64,000 nt of DNA from Amoebidium appalachense (Eukaryota; Ichthyosporea). Under the pieces are notes generated by a model. That model was given only the letters and a program-made list of their open reading frames with translations. It ran no database searches and was not told the DNA's origin. This document shows positions 1-22,743 of this stretch, one piece after another. The stretch's first letter is position 1. Every line of letters starts with the position of its first letter. The DNA is taken from contig CAVNZM010000007.1 of NCBI GenBank assembly GCA_963693365.1, forward strand, positions 7,688,001-7,752,000, written 5' to 3'. A program made the translations under genes and the position numbers.

Positions 1-169
1 GTTGTGAGTTGTTACTTCGCCTTGTGGAAATACAGAGAGATACCGTGACTTCCGAGCTGCCTAACCCGTATCCTTGAAGCGACCTGACGGCCATCGAGTG
101 AGTCTTGACAAAATGGTGCTTGGCACAGACTACAATGTTCCCGATGTTAATAGTCCGGAGACACATGGC

Positions 170-10052
<9,883 letters not shown>

Positions 10053-12127
10053 TTGGCTATTGGGTGCACTCGGCAATCTATGGGCGAAATACCGGCACAC
10101 ACACCGAACTCAAAGCTGAATAGTTATCACAATCCGTCCCTCCCGCAATGATTTTGATGTTTCTTTTGTGGTGGTGGTGGTGGTGGTGTGTGTGTGTGTG
10201 TGTGTGTGTGTATGTTTGATGGGGGGAGGGGGGGGGGGGGGGGGGGGGGGGGGGTGCTGCTCCTACCAAATCATAGATGGCATATGTACATAAGCGAGAC
10301 TTTATGTTGACAGGGCAAAAGGCTAGATACAGGATATAAATGTACTACGCACGATATATAAAAAAAAAAGCAAGAACTTCGATGGCACTGCAAGGGGGCA
10401 GCTAGTAGAGTGTTTTAGGTACATATAAGATCCACTACTAGCGGGTGTGAGTGTTATTAAGGGGTATTATCTATCCCCTTTCCCGTTTTTAGATGTATTT
10501 GTAGCTAGCAAGACTGCCTGTGTTTCTTCGGGGAGCCAGTAAACGTCAAGAATGATGTTAGTATGCAAAGGCCGAGTATGTATGGCTGGCTGATACAAAA
10601 TGACGCGAAATCAAAGAACTGTAAAAAGAACAAACGTATGTGTGGGATGAATGACGACCACTGGCAGCAGCCCCCCTCAGGGTTCCCACCCCCCCCACCC
10701 CCCCTCCCCGGCCCCACTGGTACCGGCCCCCTTTCACCCCTCTCCGGACACGCGCACACACATTCGCGCGTGCACACACACACGCACACACTAGAAATAA
10801 GCCTTTTTGAAAATTAAATTAAAGGCATAGAGCAAGAGACGAGCCTTGCCATTTCTTGTTATATCTGAGACTCCTGAAGCCCCCCTATTCACTGCAACTC
10901 CTCCCCCCTCCCTCCCCTCCCCCTACCCCCCAAACCACAAACATCCATACACGCACAGGACCCACTCGCTACCCGTATATGGCGGCAAGCAAAACCTTTG
11001 ATGTGTGAACCCCTCACACAAAACAGATCTTCACTTGACCATGTTGGCCGTGGTGTATACATGTGCATCGGTGTGTTTGTGCTCAGGGGTCTAAACACCA
11101 GGCGCCGCGCATGTTGGCCACTGTGGGTATAATGTGTTGCCGCATGTGTATGTGTGTTCTTATGCCCATAATTTCTGTGGCCCCGGGCAGTGCCCCATAT
11201 GAATGATTGAGTGTGCCACGTAGGTTTTTTAGCGTGCGATCATAGTATTACTTTGTCCACCTGAGAGAATGCAAATGTGCATGCTGCTGTGCACTGTGGG
11301 TGGTTGAGGATTACATGATGGGGAGTAAGGGAGGACTGACTGGCATGTGTAGGTGGGTTAATGGGCGGTGGGTGCATGGTTATGGATGTGCGATAAGTAG
11401 GGATCAAGGGGACTCCAAGGGAGGGGGGAAGGGAGGAACGTATGTGTGCGTTGGGGGGGGGGGGGGGGGGGGGAGGGGGGGGGGGGGGGGGGAGGGGGGG
11501 GAGCGATCATGGGAGGGAAGGAGGGACGGAGGGGTACACATGCAAATGGAACATGGTTAAAGATATGGCTTGCTTTGCATTTGCATTTTCGATATTATAT
11601 GCTCGGCCCACAGGGCCGCTACCAACACTGTTGCTGCTATTTACATATATCGGCCCATCGCCGGATCCAAATACTAGTTTCAGCGAAGGGAAGAGTTCCT
11701 GCTCTCTCAAATCTCGATGCGCATACTTAGTCTCGTATGTTGTTCATTAAGCTATTTGAGGACATCATCGTAATAAAATCCTTCTTCGAAATCTTTTCTT
11801 TATAAACCAAAAACATTGCTGCTGCTCGTTTAACATGTTTAACCAGTGAGCGAAAATTCCTGAACATTGAATATACTAGGTGTCCGTGGCATTTTGGAGC
11901 GGAGTGTGTGGTAGTTAGGTGGCTAATTAAATAATGGGAGGTGGAAGTGGGGAAGAAGGGGGGGAGGGGGGGATGTGGGTGGGGGGGGGGGGGGGGGGGG
12001 GGGGGAAGGGTGGGGGGGATGATGATCTGAGAGAAACAGAGAGAGCCTCGGAGAGGGGGAGGACAGAAGAATAAAAAAGGGAAAAAACCCTGAAGATGTG
12101 TAAAAAAAGAAAAGAAAATCCTTCAGC
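10053..12127. other. Convergent intergenic spacer, SSU72 to SIMPL-A
   Basis: About 2.1 kb between the 3' ends of two converging genes. It holds TG, GGT and poly-G tracts near 10170-10254, G-rich blocks at 11450-11500 and 11975-12005, and otherwise mixed sequence. I see no coding exon or RNA gene. Confidence 0.6.
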
Positions 12128-13024
12128 TTAGTTGTAAACCAGGCGCATCTTGATGCGGTACTCTGTCGTTTTTCTACCCGCAATGATGGGATCCTTTGAG
12201 TTAGGGTCGATGGTGCCCGTGTTGGTCAAAGACACAGGCGTGTCGACAAACGGCGTCTGTCCCATGTCCGCAATATCCACACGTAGAGGCTCAGCTACAT
12301 CCATTCCCTCCTTAAGCGCAGTCACAGCAATACCGGCTTGTGTGTAACAATCCTTAACCGCTAGTCTAAGTCCCTCGATTTGGGCCGCGGCCAACTGCGC
12401 GTCGCTGATGAAAAAATCGACGTTATCAATCGTGGTAACACCCGCAGCCAAGGCACCGTCAAGAATAGTAGAGACATCCTTGGTGTCAATGTAAACGGTG
12501 AGACCGAGGGAGCTAGAATACCCCACAAACTGGTTCTTGCCGTTAACCTGTTCTTCGTCGATGCGCAGACTCATCCCCGATGTTGAAATCCCTTGGAACC
12601 CATCCGTTTTTTTTGCCATGACGATTACGTCCCTCGCCACCTGGTTCATTTGACGTTGTAGGTCTGCCGCTGAACACTTGCTGGTGTCAACGGAGCGGCG
12701 GCGACGTTCCATCGTTTCTTCTTCATCTGTCATGGAAGAGTTTGTCGGTGTTTTGACGGGAGACGTTTGGTTTTTCGTTGCCCCTTCCTCCTCAACTACA
12801 GGCGCGTCGGCGGAGGGTGGTACACATCTGATTTTCTTGTTGATGCCCATGGTAACTACGCTTGTGGTGGTGAGAAGGTCTACTTTCCCCGACCCTTCGG
12901 TCCAAGCCAGCCGGTACTTAAATCTGTGTGTAATGGGAATGCCGTTTCCCGGCCATTTCTGTGCAGGCCATCGCGCCGAGTGGGCACCGACGGCCAAGGC
13001 AAGAAGAAGAAGAGAAGACTTCAT
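12128..13024 (-). CDS. Secreted SIMPL/DUF541-domain protein A (single exon)
   Basis: Intronless, 298 aa. The start at 13024 (MKSSLLLL) gives a clear signal peptide (about residues 1-17); an in-frame upstream extension to 13153 does not begin at a better signal and is taken as 5' UTR. Residues 25-67 hold the block GSGKVDLLTTTSVV ending in a Cys, shared with the divergent neighbour. The SIMPL/DUF541 fold covers about 125-295, with ISTSGMSL, the aliphatic-rich GLTVYIDTKDVS and a long helix. An acidic Ser/Thr-rich insert (71-106) ends in RRRR (107-110), absent from the paralogue and resembling a proprotein-convertase site. SIMPL proteins are periplasmic or secreted in bacteria, and IRAK1BP1 is a eukaryotic member; no enzymatic role is established. 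A TATA box lies 178-185 bp upstream. Confidence 0.88.
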   Translation of the reverse strand: MKSSLLLLALAVGAHSARWPAQKWPGNGIPITHRFKYRLAWTEGSGKVDLLTTTSVVTMGINKKIRCVPPSADAPVVEEEGATKNQTSPVKTPTNSSMTDEEETMERRRRSVDTSKCSAADLQRQMNQVARDVIVMAKKTDGFQGISTSGMSLRIDEEQVNGKNQFVGYSSSLGLTVYIDTKDVSTILDGALAAGVTTIDNVDFFISDAQLAAAQIEGLRLAVKDCYTQAGIAVTALKEGMDVAEPLRVDIADMGQTPFVDTPVSLTNTGTIDPNSKDPIIAGRKTTEYRIKMRLVYN

Positions 13025-13201
13025 TTTTGGACTCAGAACGGGCTCCCGTGATGTGTTTGTGTGTTGGTTGATAAAAGAGTGCGCTATGGGAGAAGACTGT
13101 TTGATACAAGTTGGTATTTCCCAGCGGTGTATTAGATTCGAAAAACGTTTCACACAGGGTGGAGGTACTCTGGGAATGAAGGGCGAAGAAAGCTTTCGAG
13201 C

Positions 13202-13209
13202 TTTTTATA
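13202..13209 (-). promoter_or_regulatory. TATA box of SIMPL-A
   Basis: On the minus strand the sequence reads TATAAAAA, about 180 bp before the ATG at 13024, a distance that fits a 5' UTR of about 150 nt. Confidence 0.6.
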
Positions 13210-13832
13210 TGAGCACTTTGGCCTTGTCGACGTCGACGTGACCGGGTGCGTTACCGTGCGTAGATCTCTACTAAATGCTCACAAACCCATATATGGTAAA
13301 ATGGTTACAAAGCAGAAATGCTGATTGGATGCATATTTACACACATCTTTCATTGGATTATAGTTTGGCCAATGGGAGATCCTTAAAAGAAAAACAAAAG
13401 GCTGGGTCGGCCGAGCTGTTCTATCCTTAGTCCTCCCCATCCACTCAAAATTCTTCTACATGACAAGTTTCCTTTGTGATTAAAGCATCTATGTTTTTTT
13501 TGGTTTTTTTTAAGGGTTCTGTAGGCTATTTCCAACCTGTTGGAGTTGGACTTGTGACACTGAAAGTTAGGCGGATCTTTGACGTCACACTGCAAGGTCT
13601 GCAACGTACGTGCGCGTGAGGCTCGGATGTTACTTACCCGTGAACGAAACCACGCAAATTTCGAATAATAATTTGTGTTATCATACACCAACAGAACCAA
13701 CTTATGCACATATTGAAATGGATAAACATGTCACCATTATCAATTGAATCTTTGTCTTTTTTTCGTCTCAACTCCTCCCCTCAGGTCTGACTCGCCGAGG
13801 TAATTTTTTTGTTGCTGTCGGGCTGCAACGCC

Positions 13833-13884
13833 ATTGGTCAATGTTTACAAGTGCTTTTGATTGGTCGGCCGACCGGTATATAAA
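13833..13884 (+). promoter_or_regulatory. SIMPL-B promoter: CCAAT boxes, forkhead-like site, TATA
   Basis: Two inverted CCAAT boxes (ATTGG at 13833 and 13860) flank a TGTTTAC motif (13842-13848). TATATAAA follows at 13877-13884, 111 bp before the ATG. Similar combinations occur upstream of the BT1 gene and near 40.5 kb. The factors named by these motifs are inferred from consensus only. Confidence 0.6.
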
Positions 13885-13994
13885 CACAGACCTCATTGAA
13901 ACCGGCTCATTCTGCCTGGGCCCGCCCAACCTACCTTTTTGTGAGCTCCTACCCAACATAATCATTTTCCTGGTAATATCAACACAAACCCACC

Positions 13995-15460
13995 ATGCAT
14001 ACCGCCTCACTCCTCGCCGCAGCTCTTCTAGCCTGCGGATCACACGTGCACGCCAAAGTCGACGACAGCATAACACTCGTGAATCCTATCATCCCCGCTG
14101 GTGTACAACTTCTCTTCGTTGAGGGTTTGGGACGTGTTGACATTCTCACCAACCAGAGTAAGGTGGACATGAGCATTGTGCGTACTCTGCGCTGCGACAC
14201 TGAGGATGACCCAAACTGCCGCGCCGGCGTGGTGCAACTTAAAGTGCAAGCTGCCACGTCAAAGGTGGTGCGTGACCTATCCAACACTCCGGGTGTGTTG
14301 GGGGTCTCGACGTCTGGCCAGTCGCTGAGTGTTTTGTCGGAGTACAACGAGACGTTGCAGAAGTCTATCTTCACTGGATACCGCAGCCAGGTAAGAAGAT
14401 TTTGTTTATGATTGATGTTGATGTGTTGTTCGTCCGGGTATTCGTTGGATTGTTGAGCTGGTGGGGTTCCCGAGCACACTAAGCAAACAACCTGCACGTC
14501 ACCCACTGCGGCATTACCACAGGTGACAGGTCAACCTGACTTACAAACACAAGGTATTGAACTAGCGCAGAGAGACATATACACACACACATGCAAACAC
14601 GTCTTATGCCTATAGACACATACATTCCAGCGCCCCTCCCCTCCCCCCCCCTCCCCCCTCCCCTCCCCCCTCCCCCCCCCCCACAAAAAAACAAACAAAA
14701 AACCACCACACACACACACACTAAGTCTTGCACCGTACATTGCTTGCGCCCCTCAATGAACTGTGAGCATACACAGGCTACAAACTCACAAACACTTACC
14801 AACAACTGCATTTAAACATACGGTAACACAAACACACAAATCGCGACTCTACACGCGAGTGTGTACAACACACGGAACAAACACAAACACACACACAAGC
14901 AACACACAAATCGCAACTCTGTACGCGAGTGTGCACAACACACAGAACAAACACAAACACAAACACACACACACAACAGACACAACACACACTCCCCACA
15001 ACGCACAGTTTCACACGCATACATACACCGGCGTAGTGCGGATCTCACTAATTTCACAAACCTCCCTTCCCAGGTTGGTCTCTCCGCCGTTATTCCAACC
15101 AGCCAAATAGGAGCCATCCTCGACAAAATGCTCAATTTGGGCGTCAACACAATCAACAGCGTAGATTTTTACGTCAGCAACGATCAACTACGTGCTGCAC
15201 AGGAAAAGGCGCTGGCACTGGCAACGAAAAATGCGCTCGATCAGGCAAAAGCAGTGCTTGAGCCAATCAAAAAGAGTATTTTGGAGACGCGGCAAGTTGT
15301 TATTCCCTACGATTACAGCCCGTATGAGAGCCGGCCGGCCGATATTATGGACGATTCAGTTATTGATTTGAATGCGGCCGACCCTATTCAGGGAGGGGTT
15401 AAAACAGTTGGGTACCGGGTCAAGCTGAAGGTTAAGTATGGCCAGCTGGGTAAGAATTAA
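13995..15460 (+). CDS. Secreted SIMPL/DUF541-domain protein B (2 exons)
   Basis: Exons 13995-14390 and 15074-15460 (donor GTAAGA, acceptor CCCAG, phase 0) give 260 aa. The signal peptide is about residues 1-20 (MHTASLLAAALLACGSHVHA). It shares with protein A the block GLGRVDILTNQSKV followed by a Cys, the motif GVSTSGQSL, and the DUF541 core (GVNTINSVDFYVSNDQL against GVTTIDNVDFFISDAQL). It lacks the acidic RRRR insert. The intron sits just after GYRSQ, at the point where protein A reads through GYSSSLG, so one paralogue gained or lost this intron. The two genes are divergent over 970 bp and may be co-expressed; no function is proposed beyond a secreted SIMPL protein. Confidence 0.88.
14391..15073 (+). 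other. SIMPL-B intron with internal duplication
   Basis: A 683-bp intron holding C-rich and CA-rich sequence and two diverged copies (about 14834-14890 and 14905-14960) of a 57-bp segment. Each copy contains CACAAATCGC and CGCGAGTGTG. Confidence 0.8.
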
Positions 15461-16233
15461 CCATTGCGTAGTTTGTATTTGTTCAACTTGTTCTGGAGTA
15501 TAATATTGTTTTTAAATACACGTTGAATGATGGATATGGTGTCACACGCTTTTTCGTCGCTGTAAATAGATAATACGGGTTGGTGCCCCCTTTTTGACGT
15601 CCATAGGCCATACAGTTTATTCGGAAATGAATAACAGAACATGCATAGTAGTTTGTAGATATCTTTGCCTAAATGATTGGCTGTTGTAGCACATTGAGTG
15701 TGCACAGGAACATAGTTACAGGAAAACCTGCCCGGGCTGGTAGCCACGGTAAAAACATCGTTTTATTTGACGATGTTTTTTTATAATGAACTTGAGAGTG
15801 AAAACATCGTTAAATAAAACGAAGACAATAATGGTATAAAGAACAGCACATGCCTACACTGCGGTAGAACCAGAGCTACACTGGCAGCATGATAAACAGA
15901 AAACGAGTCATCACATCCTTTTTTGGACTGTAACATGGCCGAGGAGTATCTATGTGCCCTACTCACAACTTCCCCCCCCCCCCCCCCCCCCCCCTCCCTC
16001 TCCCCCTATCCCTTTTCTCCCGACACACCCCATTCCAACCTCTGATTTGAGTCTCCCTACGGATTTTTGGTCTTCATCGTGGGGAACAATGTCTATACCC
16101 CTCCTCCCCCCCCCCCTCCCCCTCCCCCCTCCCTCCCCCTTAGTAGGTTCTCTCAGGCTCTCCGAGTCTTTCCGAACAACATTCTCCGAGTCTTTCCGAA
16201 CAACATAAGTTCTTCCTCCAAGTCTCCCTAAAG

Positions 16234-16269
<36 letters not shown>

Positions 16270-17392
16270 CCCCTCCCCCTCCTCCCCCCTCCCCTCGCCT
16301 CCCCCCTGCGTGGGTAGTAGTAACCACTCTGAGACTGAGTCTCGCCCATCTACCCACCAACCAACAAACCAACCTCCCCCCCCTTACCACCCCCCCCCCC
16401 CCCCTTCCCCCCCCCTCCCCGAGTCCCCCCTCCCTCCCCCCTCTCCACCCCCGCCTCCCCCCGCCACTCCACAAAAAAATGCACACGAAGGTAGTTCACG
16501 CGGGATCGGGTGGAGAGCGTGGAGGGCGTTAAGGGGTAAGAATGTGTTACGTGTGCAGACTCTGGGTAGGAAGTACACATTAACTTCTACGACGGACAAC
16601 ACAAATAATTAAATAAACAAAATAAACAAACAAATAAATAAACAAAAATAATTAGTAAATACGAGGATGTGCAATGCACACGAGAAGAACTTGCATCATA
16701 AAGCTTTGAGGACGGCGTGGGTGGGTGGGGGGGGGGGGGGGGGGGGGGGGACTTCATGCCGGGTGGGTGGGTGTCAGGGGGGGGGAGGGGGAGGGGGGGA
16801 GGGGGGGAGGGGTGGGGTGGCGGGAGGGGGTACCCATGGTGCCTATATTAGAAACACCGGGTTCATTCTTTTACATGCTCCCGCTTAGTATTGATATACC
16901 TGTGTGATCGTTGGTCCAGTACAGACTACGTGCAGTTATGTTAGATTGTGCAACTGTAGTGACTGTCTTAGAACCATACACACATTATCTTTATACGTAC
17001 TGTATAAAAACTGTTTGCTACACTGCGATATTAGGCTGCAATATGATACAGGCTCTCGGCTACACCGCTACAGTAGTTACAAATTCAAATGAATATCGAA
17101 ACACTTAGGCATGGGATCGATATCCGATCACAGGCAACTTTGTGCAATCTGTGGTAACAACAACATATTGTTGGTGTCGTTATCTTACAATGACGAAAAT
17201 GCCAAATCTCCATTACCAAAAAAGACAAAAACAAGCACAACGTAATTGTGACATTGGAAACGAACAATTACCAAGTCCGATTAGACTAGATTAAAACTAA
17301 AAAAAATAACAAAACACCATTAATTGCGCCCGCCTCCGCACACTGCGGAATCCCAAACCTCACCACCCGTGACCATGCCACTATCTCACAGT
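15461..17392. other. Convergent intergenic spacer, SIMPL-B to GT-lyase gene
   Basis: Contains poly-C tracts (15971-16280), a 24-bp tandem duplication containing CGAGTCTTTCCGAACAACA near 16155-16206, AAATAAACAA repeats near 16610-16650, poly-G near 16728-16750 and a putative dispersed-repeat copy at about 16555-16600. I see no gene. Confidence 0.6.
15751..15822. repeat. Small inverted repeats after SIMPL-B
   Basis: AAAAACATCG and CGATGTTTTT form a 10-bp stem with a loop of about 10 nt. A third arm (AAACATCGTTAAATAAAACG) lies 30 bp on. It may be a foldback remnant or a 3'-end structure; neither is shown. Confidence 0.55.
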
Positions 17393-18154
17393 CTATTTTT
17401 CAGAAACAACCTTATCAACAACCGAGCTCATGAGCCCCAAATTCCAAAAAGGTTGCACCCCTGCAGAAGGCGGATACACGGACGGGGCCTCATACAAGGA
17501 CGGGATAGACGGAATTTCAGGAACCTGCCCCGCATATTCGGGATATGCGGCAAGGGCCATGTAGTGTAGGGGGAATATGTAGCGGCGGAACCGATTGGTC
17601 GAAGCCTGAGTTGCAAACTGTTCCCGCTTGTTGGTGACTCGGGTGGTTTCGATCTTGTTGAGCTGTGAGGATAGACATTATTAGATAGGCACGAGAGGTC
17701 TGCGCAGGAGCATCCAGATTCTCTGGGCGACTGGCACCCACCTAACGACCACGGTAAAGGAAAAGCATAATGAAAAACCGGGGGGAGGAAGAAGGGGGCG
17801 CCCGGGGGGGAGGGGGGGGGATGAAGGGGGGGGGGGGGGAGAGGGGGGAGAGAGAGAGAGAGAGAAGGGAGAAAAATATGTACAGCTTGAAATGACCACA
17901 GTTGGGGGAGGGCAGAGATACGTGCATGGGCATAACTCTGCCCTCTCCCATCTGTCTACTCACAAACCGCAATGACCAGAGCAACCAATCAACCATAAGA
18001 TGTTGCCAATCAAAAGCCCACCTTCCACCACCCCACACCCCCACCACCTAATATCACCCCCCTCCCCTTTCCCCTTCCTCCCATTACCCCCTCCCCATCC
18101 CCCTCCTCCCTCCCTCTTCCCCGAGTCCCCGAGAGAGAGTGTGAGTATGTGTTT

Positions 18155-18200
<46 letters not shown>

Positions 18201-19058
18201 ATGATCCAGAAGTGACCCTGGACCTCGTGTTTTGTAATAAAACAACTTCAATTGCTGCAAAACTGAGTTCCCTGGGGGAGGTGGATCAGGGAAGGGGGGG
18301 GAGAGGGGGGGGGGAAAGGGGGAGGGGAAGGGGGGGGGGGGGGGCATGCTACACAACTAATAAGTCGTTCACATTACTGAGTAGGAAGAGTGAGTGGCGG
18401 TGGCGGTGGTGGTGGTTGCCGGGGGGGGGAGGGGGGGGAGGAGGAGGAGGGGTGGGGTGGGGGAGGCCCGGGGGGGGGGGGGGGGGGGGGAAGGGGGGGA
18501 TAGGAGTCAGCTACCTTTCTAGTTGAGGGGGGGAAAGTCAGGTGCAGTGTGTTGATGTGGTAGTCCGTAGACCGCAGGATGGCCGGAGCAGGCTCACTCG
18601 TGCGGTGGTAGCCAAATAGGTCGATCCCTGCACGTGCAGCCATACGGCCCATGGCATACCAGCCCTCTAGGGTGAACAGCGCATGCTCAATGCTGATAAG
18701 TGGACGAGCATGTAGGAGCATCAGACCGGGGAATACCGCTCTGTGGGTGGAAGAAAAAAGAGGGAGAGGGAAAGGGGAAGGGGTTAGTAGTTGGACCTTA
18801 GAATGGTGAAGATAAGAAAGGGGAGGGAGGGGAGGGGGGGGGGGGAGGGGGGGGGGGGGGGGGGGAGGGTTTGCTGGTGCGGGTATCGGGCGGGAACGGG
18901 GTTGTCCCTTACTGGTTAGTTTTGTGTGTGATAATTGTTGCATGATGCGCTACTTCCACATTTAGGCACACAACCACACACTCTGATGGTAAATAATAGA
19001 CACACATGTGTGCCGCTAAACACACCAACAGGAGACAAAAAAGAGACAGTCCCAAGCC

Positions 19059-19101
<43 letters not shown>

Positions 19102-19806
19102 CCTTTTCCTGCCTCTCAAACAATACACAACCCCACATACAAAAAACCGCAAGAACGTCAATCAGAGGAATGGAAAAGGGGTGGTAGGGTAGTGTCTTAT
19201 TTACCTCAGAGCGTTGTAGTGGTGGGCAAACTGATGCAACACCCTTCCCTGTGACAAAATCGCAATGTGCAAAAACAGAGGCACGTTTCCGCTGTAGCTT
19301 GCAACAGCAGCAAGATGTGCGTCGAACCAGATACCTCTTGCACTGTATGCACTCCACTCATACCTCTCATATCTCTTCCCTTCAATCTCCAGGAGGGTGG
19401 AGTACTCCCAGAAAAACGATTGGAGCTGTTGTGTTTCCCTGCGTGTGGGGAAAGAAAAGGTGTGTGGGTTAAGGGAAGATGGGTGTGTGCAAGGGAGAGA
19501 AGAAAAAAGGAAGGTGGGGAGGGGGGGAGGGGGGGGGGGAAATAGGGATGAGAGACGGGAGAAGGAGGGAGGGAATTGGGAAAGATGGAAGGAGAGAAAT
19601 GGGAGAAGGGGATGATGTTTAGAACGTGAGACAAAGCACGGGGTGCAAGTTCATACACGGAAGTGCAAGTTCACAACAGATAAGGTAAAGCAGATTGAGA
19701 TGCAAAAAAAAACCTGAAGTTTCACCATAAGTAGAGCCCAACCTCAGGAGGCCTCAGCCATCTATGGGGTGCGGAGAGGGGTTCGGGGGCAGGTAGAAGT
19801 ATATGG

Positions 19807-19845
<39 letters not shown>

Positions 19846-20349
19846 TGTGGCAGGGAAGGGGGGGGGGGGGGGGGGGGGGGAGGAGTAGGGGTGAGCATCG
19901 TAACAAGCCGAACTGTCTCTCCTAGCCCCACCAGGTACTCTAGTTGGAAAGACAACCCCGAAAAAAGAACAACGAGGAATAGCACGTTAAAGAAAAACAT
20001 CTCCATGTGAGGCCAATACTTCCCCACGACCTGGGCCTTTCACTTACTCTGGTGACAGCGCTCCCGTCCTATTGAGCAACCTCAATGCATCCATCACATG
20101 CACAAAGTCCCTCAACCCGACCGCCCCATTGGCCGTCGACAGATCGCCGAGGGCTCTCATTGGGTGGATTCCCCCATCCATATCCACAAGACCCACCGGC
20201 CATGTTTTTTTCATTTCGGGGGTGGTTGGGCAGTTCTTACTGCAGTTGCGTCCGTACATGGACCAGATGAGATCTTGGGGGGTGGTGCGGGTGGACGGTT
20301 CGAGGAAGAGAGAACGGACTAGGTCTGCGGCATGTGATGCGTACTGTGT

Positions 20350-20439
<90 letters not shown>

Positions 20440-20567
20440 TGTGTGTGTGTGTGTGTTTGTGCGTGCGTGTGTGTGTGTGTGTGTGTGTGGTGGTCATAGT
20501 GTGTTTTGGTGGGTGGAGGTGGAGGGAAGGGGGAGGGGAATTAGGGAGTGTCTGTGCTGCGTGTGTT

Positions 20568-20615
<48 letters not shown>

Positions 20616-21982
20616 GAGGGGGAAGGGGTTAGATGTAGTCTATATGATGAAGTGCAGTGTCACTACCGACAATGCATCCCCCCTCCCCCCCCCCCCCCCC
20701 GCCCCCTTTGCCCCTTCCTCCAAAGGCCCCCACCCCCAACCCCACAATCCCCCTCCCCCCTCCCCCCTCCCGCCCCCAATCCCCACGCCTTCTCTCTATC
20801 TCATACACACACACATCCCTTCCTTTCTTAAAGTTCCACCACTCTCTTAGGATAAAAAAAAAAACCAACCCACCACAAGCCCTTTCGCCACCACCACCCT
20901 ATTACCACCAGTACCCACCTCGTTATCATCCGTAAGGTACCCCGCAAGTGTCAACACTGTGATGTTTCTGAGGTAGGGGGCCAGGGGGGAGGGCTTGTCC
21001 CACTCTGTATCGACCGTCTGATTCTTCTCGTTGTCATAGTAGTAGGCGGGGATCCAGAAGGGGGTTAAGGGCACCCTTTCTTTTCCCACAGGAGTCACAG
21101 AGAGACCCTTTTTGGCGTGGGTGAGCAACGCCTTAATGGCTCTGCGGGGGGGTAAGGGGAATGTGTGAGATGTGAGTCGGTGGGGAGTGTCTAGTGGCTG
21201 TATATCGGCGTGTTGCGAGGAAAAGCGGATGGGCGGAGGACAATAGAGATGTACAGGTGCGGAAACCCAGGGGAAGGTGACGTTGAGGTTAGGTTGGTTA
21301 TCATGCGCGCGGGTTATCGAAGCCAGGCAAAAAGCTCAACGAAAAGAATTTTGGTCATTTTATCATAAGTAAAGGGAAGCGTGTTGCAAGCAGATGTGTG
21401 CTGCGCTAAGACTCTGAACCGAGGATGTGTTAGTGGGTTGACTGCGAAAGGACTGTGAAAGTGCCTGGGGGCGCAAGGGAGGTGGGGGGGGGGGGGGGGG
21501 GGGAGGGGGGAGGGATGGGGTGGACAGGAGAAGAAGGAGGAGGAAGAAAAAGTAAAGGGAGGGAGGAAGGGAGCACGGGAGGAAGGAGGGGCAGGTGAGG
21601 GGGGGAGAGAGGGGGGGGGAGGGGGGAGGGGGGAGAGAGAGAGAAAGGGGAGAGGGGGAGGGGGGGGGGGGCAAACGTACGGTGCAACGGGGGAGGCGTC
21701 CATGTTTTGCAGGTAGCTCTGCCTCTCCCAGGCAAGCACAGACTCATTGAAGGCAAGAAGGGTGTGGAAGTCAAAGCGGTGGTACTCAAGGGCCACACGG
21801 GCATCAAGCTTGTCAAGAAGCATGCGCACACCCTGGATATGCACACGCGTGTGTGGGTGTGTGTACGTGCGGTGGATGTGTGCGTGTTTGTGTGGATACG
21901 TGTGTGTGTGTGTGTGTGGGAGGGGGGGGGGGGGTACGTGTGTGTGTGTGTGTGTGGGGGGGGGGGGTACGTGTGTGTGTGT

Positions 21983-22014
<32 letters not shown>

Positions 22015-22359
22015 CGGGGAGGGAGAGTTAGAGTGTGGTGCAGATTACAGAGTCTGGACTGACAAGAGAAAGAGCTGCATGCTTATGAGCAAAGGCTACT
22101 CTGTGTGTAGTGAGAGAACGAACTAATTTACACTCACTGTTGCCGACACATCTGCTTATACATACTACACCTACCCACATTACACCCCCCCCCTCCTCCC
22201 CTCCCCCCACCCCTCCCCCTCCTTTGCTTCCCCTCCCTCCCTACCCCCCCCCCCCCCTCCTCTTCCCTTCCCCGGACAAAAGATAGACACACACCACTCA
22301 CTCCAAGAACACACATGACACACCCACACACTTACATGCACACCCGCGCACCTGCGCAC

Positions 22360-22403
<44 letters not shown>

Positions 22404-22428
22404 GCGGATGTACGCACACACAGACGCG

Positions 22429-22459
<31 letters not shown>

Positions 22460-22708
22460 CCACACACACCCACACCCACACACACACACACACACACGTA
22501 CGACCTACCAGACATCTTGCCAGCTTGCGCTCCTCAGCCGACTCCTTCGATTGCTCTTCCTGGCTGCATGGCCACACATTCAGTCAGCACACAAAAAGAC
22601 CGGGAAATCTTAAGTTCCGTTCCTTTTGTCCTTTTTTTCAGAACTCTCTCTCTCTCTCTCTTTTTTTGCCTTTTTCGTGTGCCTTTTTCCTCTCTCTCTC
22701 TCTTTTGT

Positions 22709-22743
<35 letters not shown>

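Noticed and set aside
20031-20047. A 17-nt intron leading to a hydrophobic reading frame at 19890-20020
   Set aside because: Far too short for splicing here. The exon at 19438-19205 continues the lyase-like domain in the right phase.
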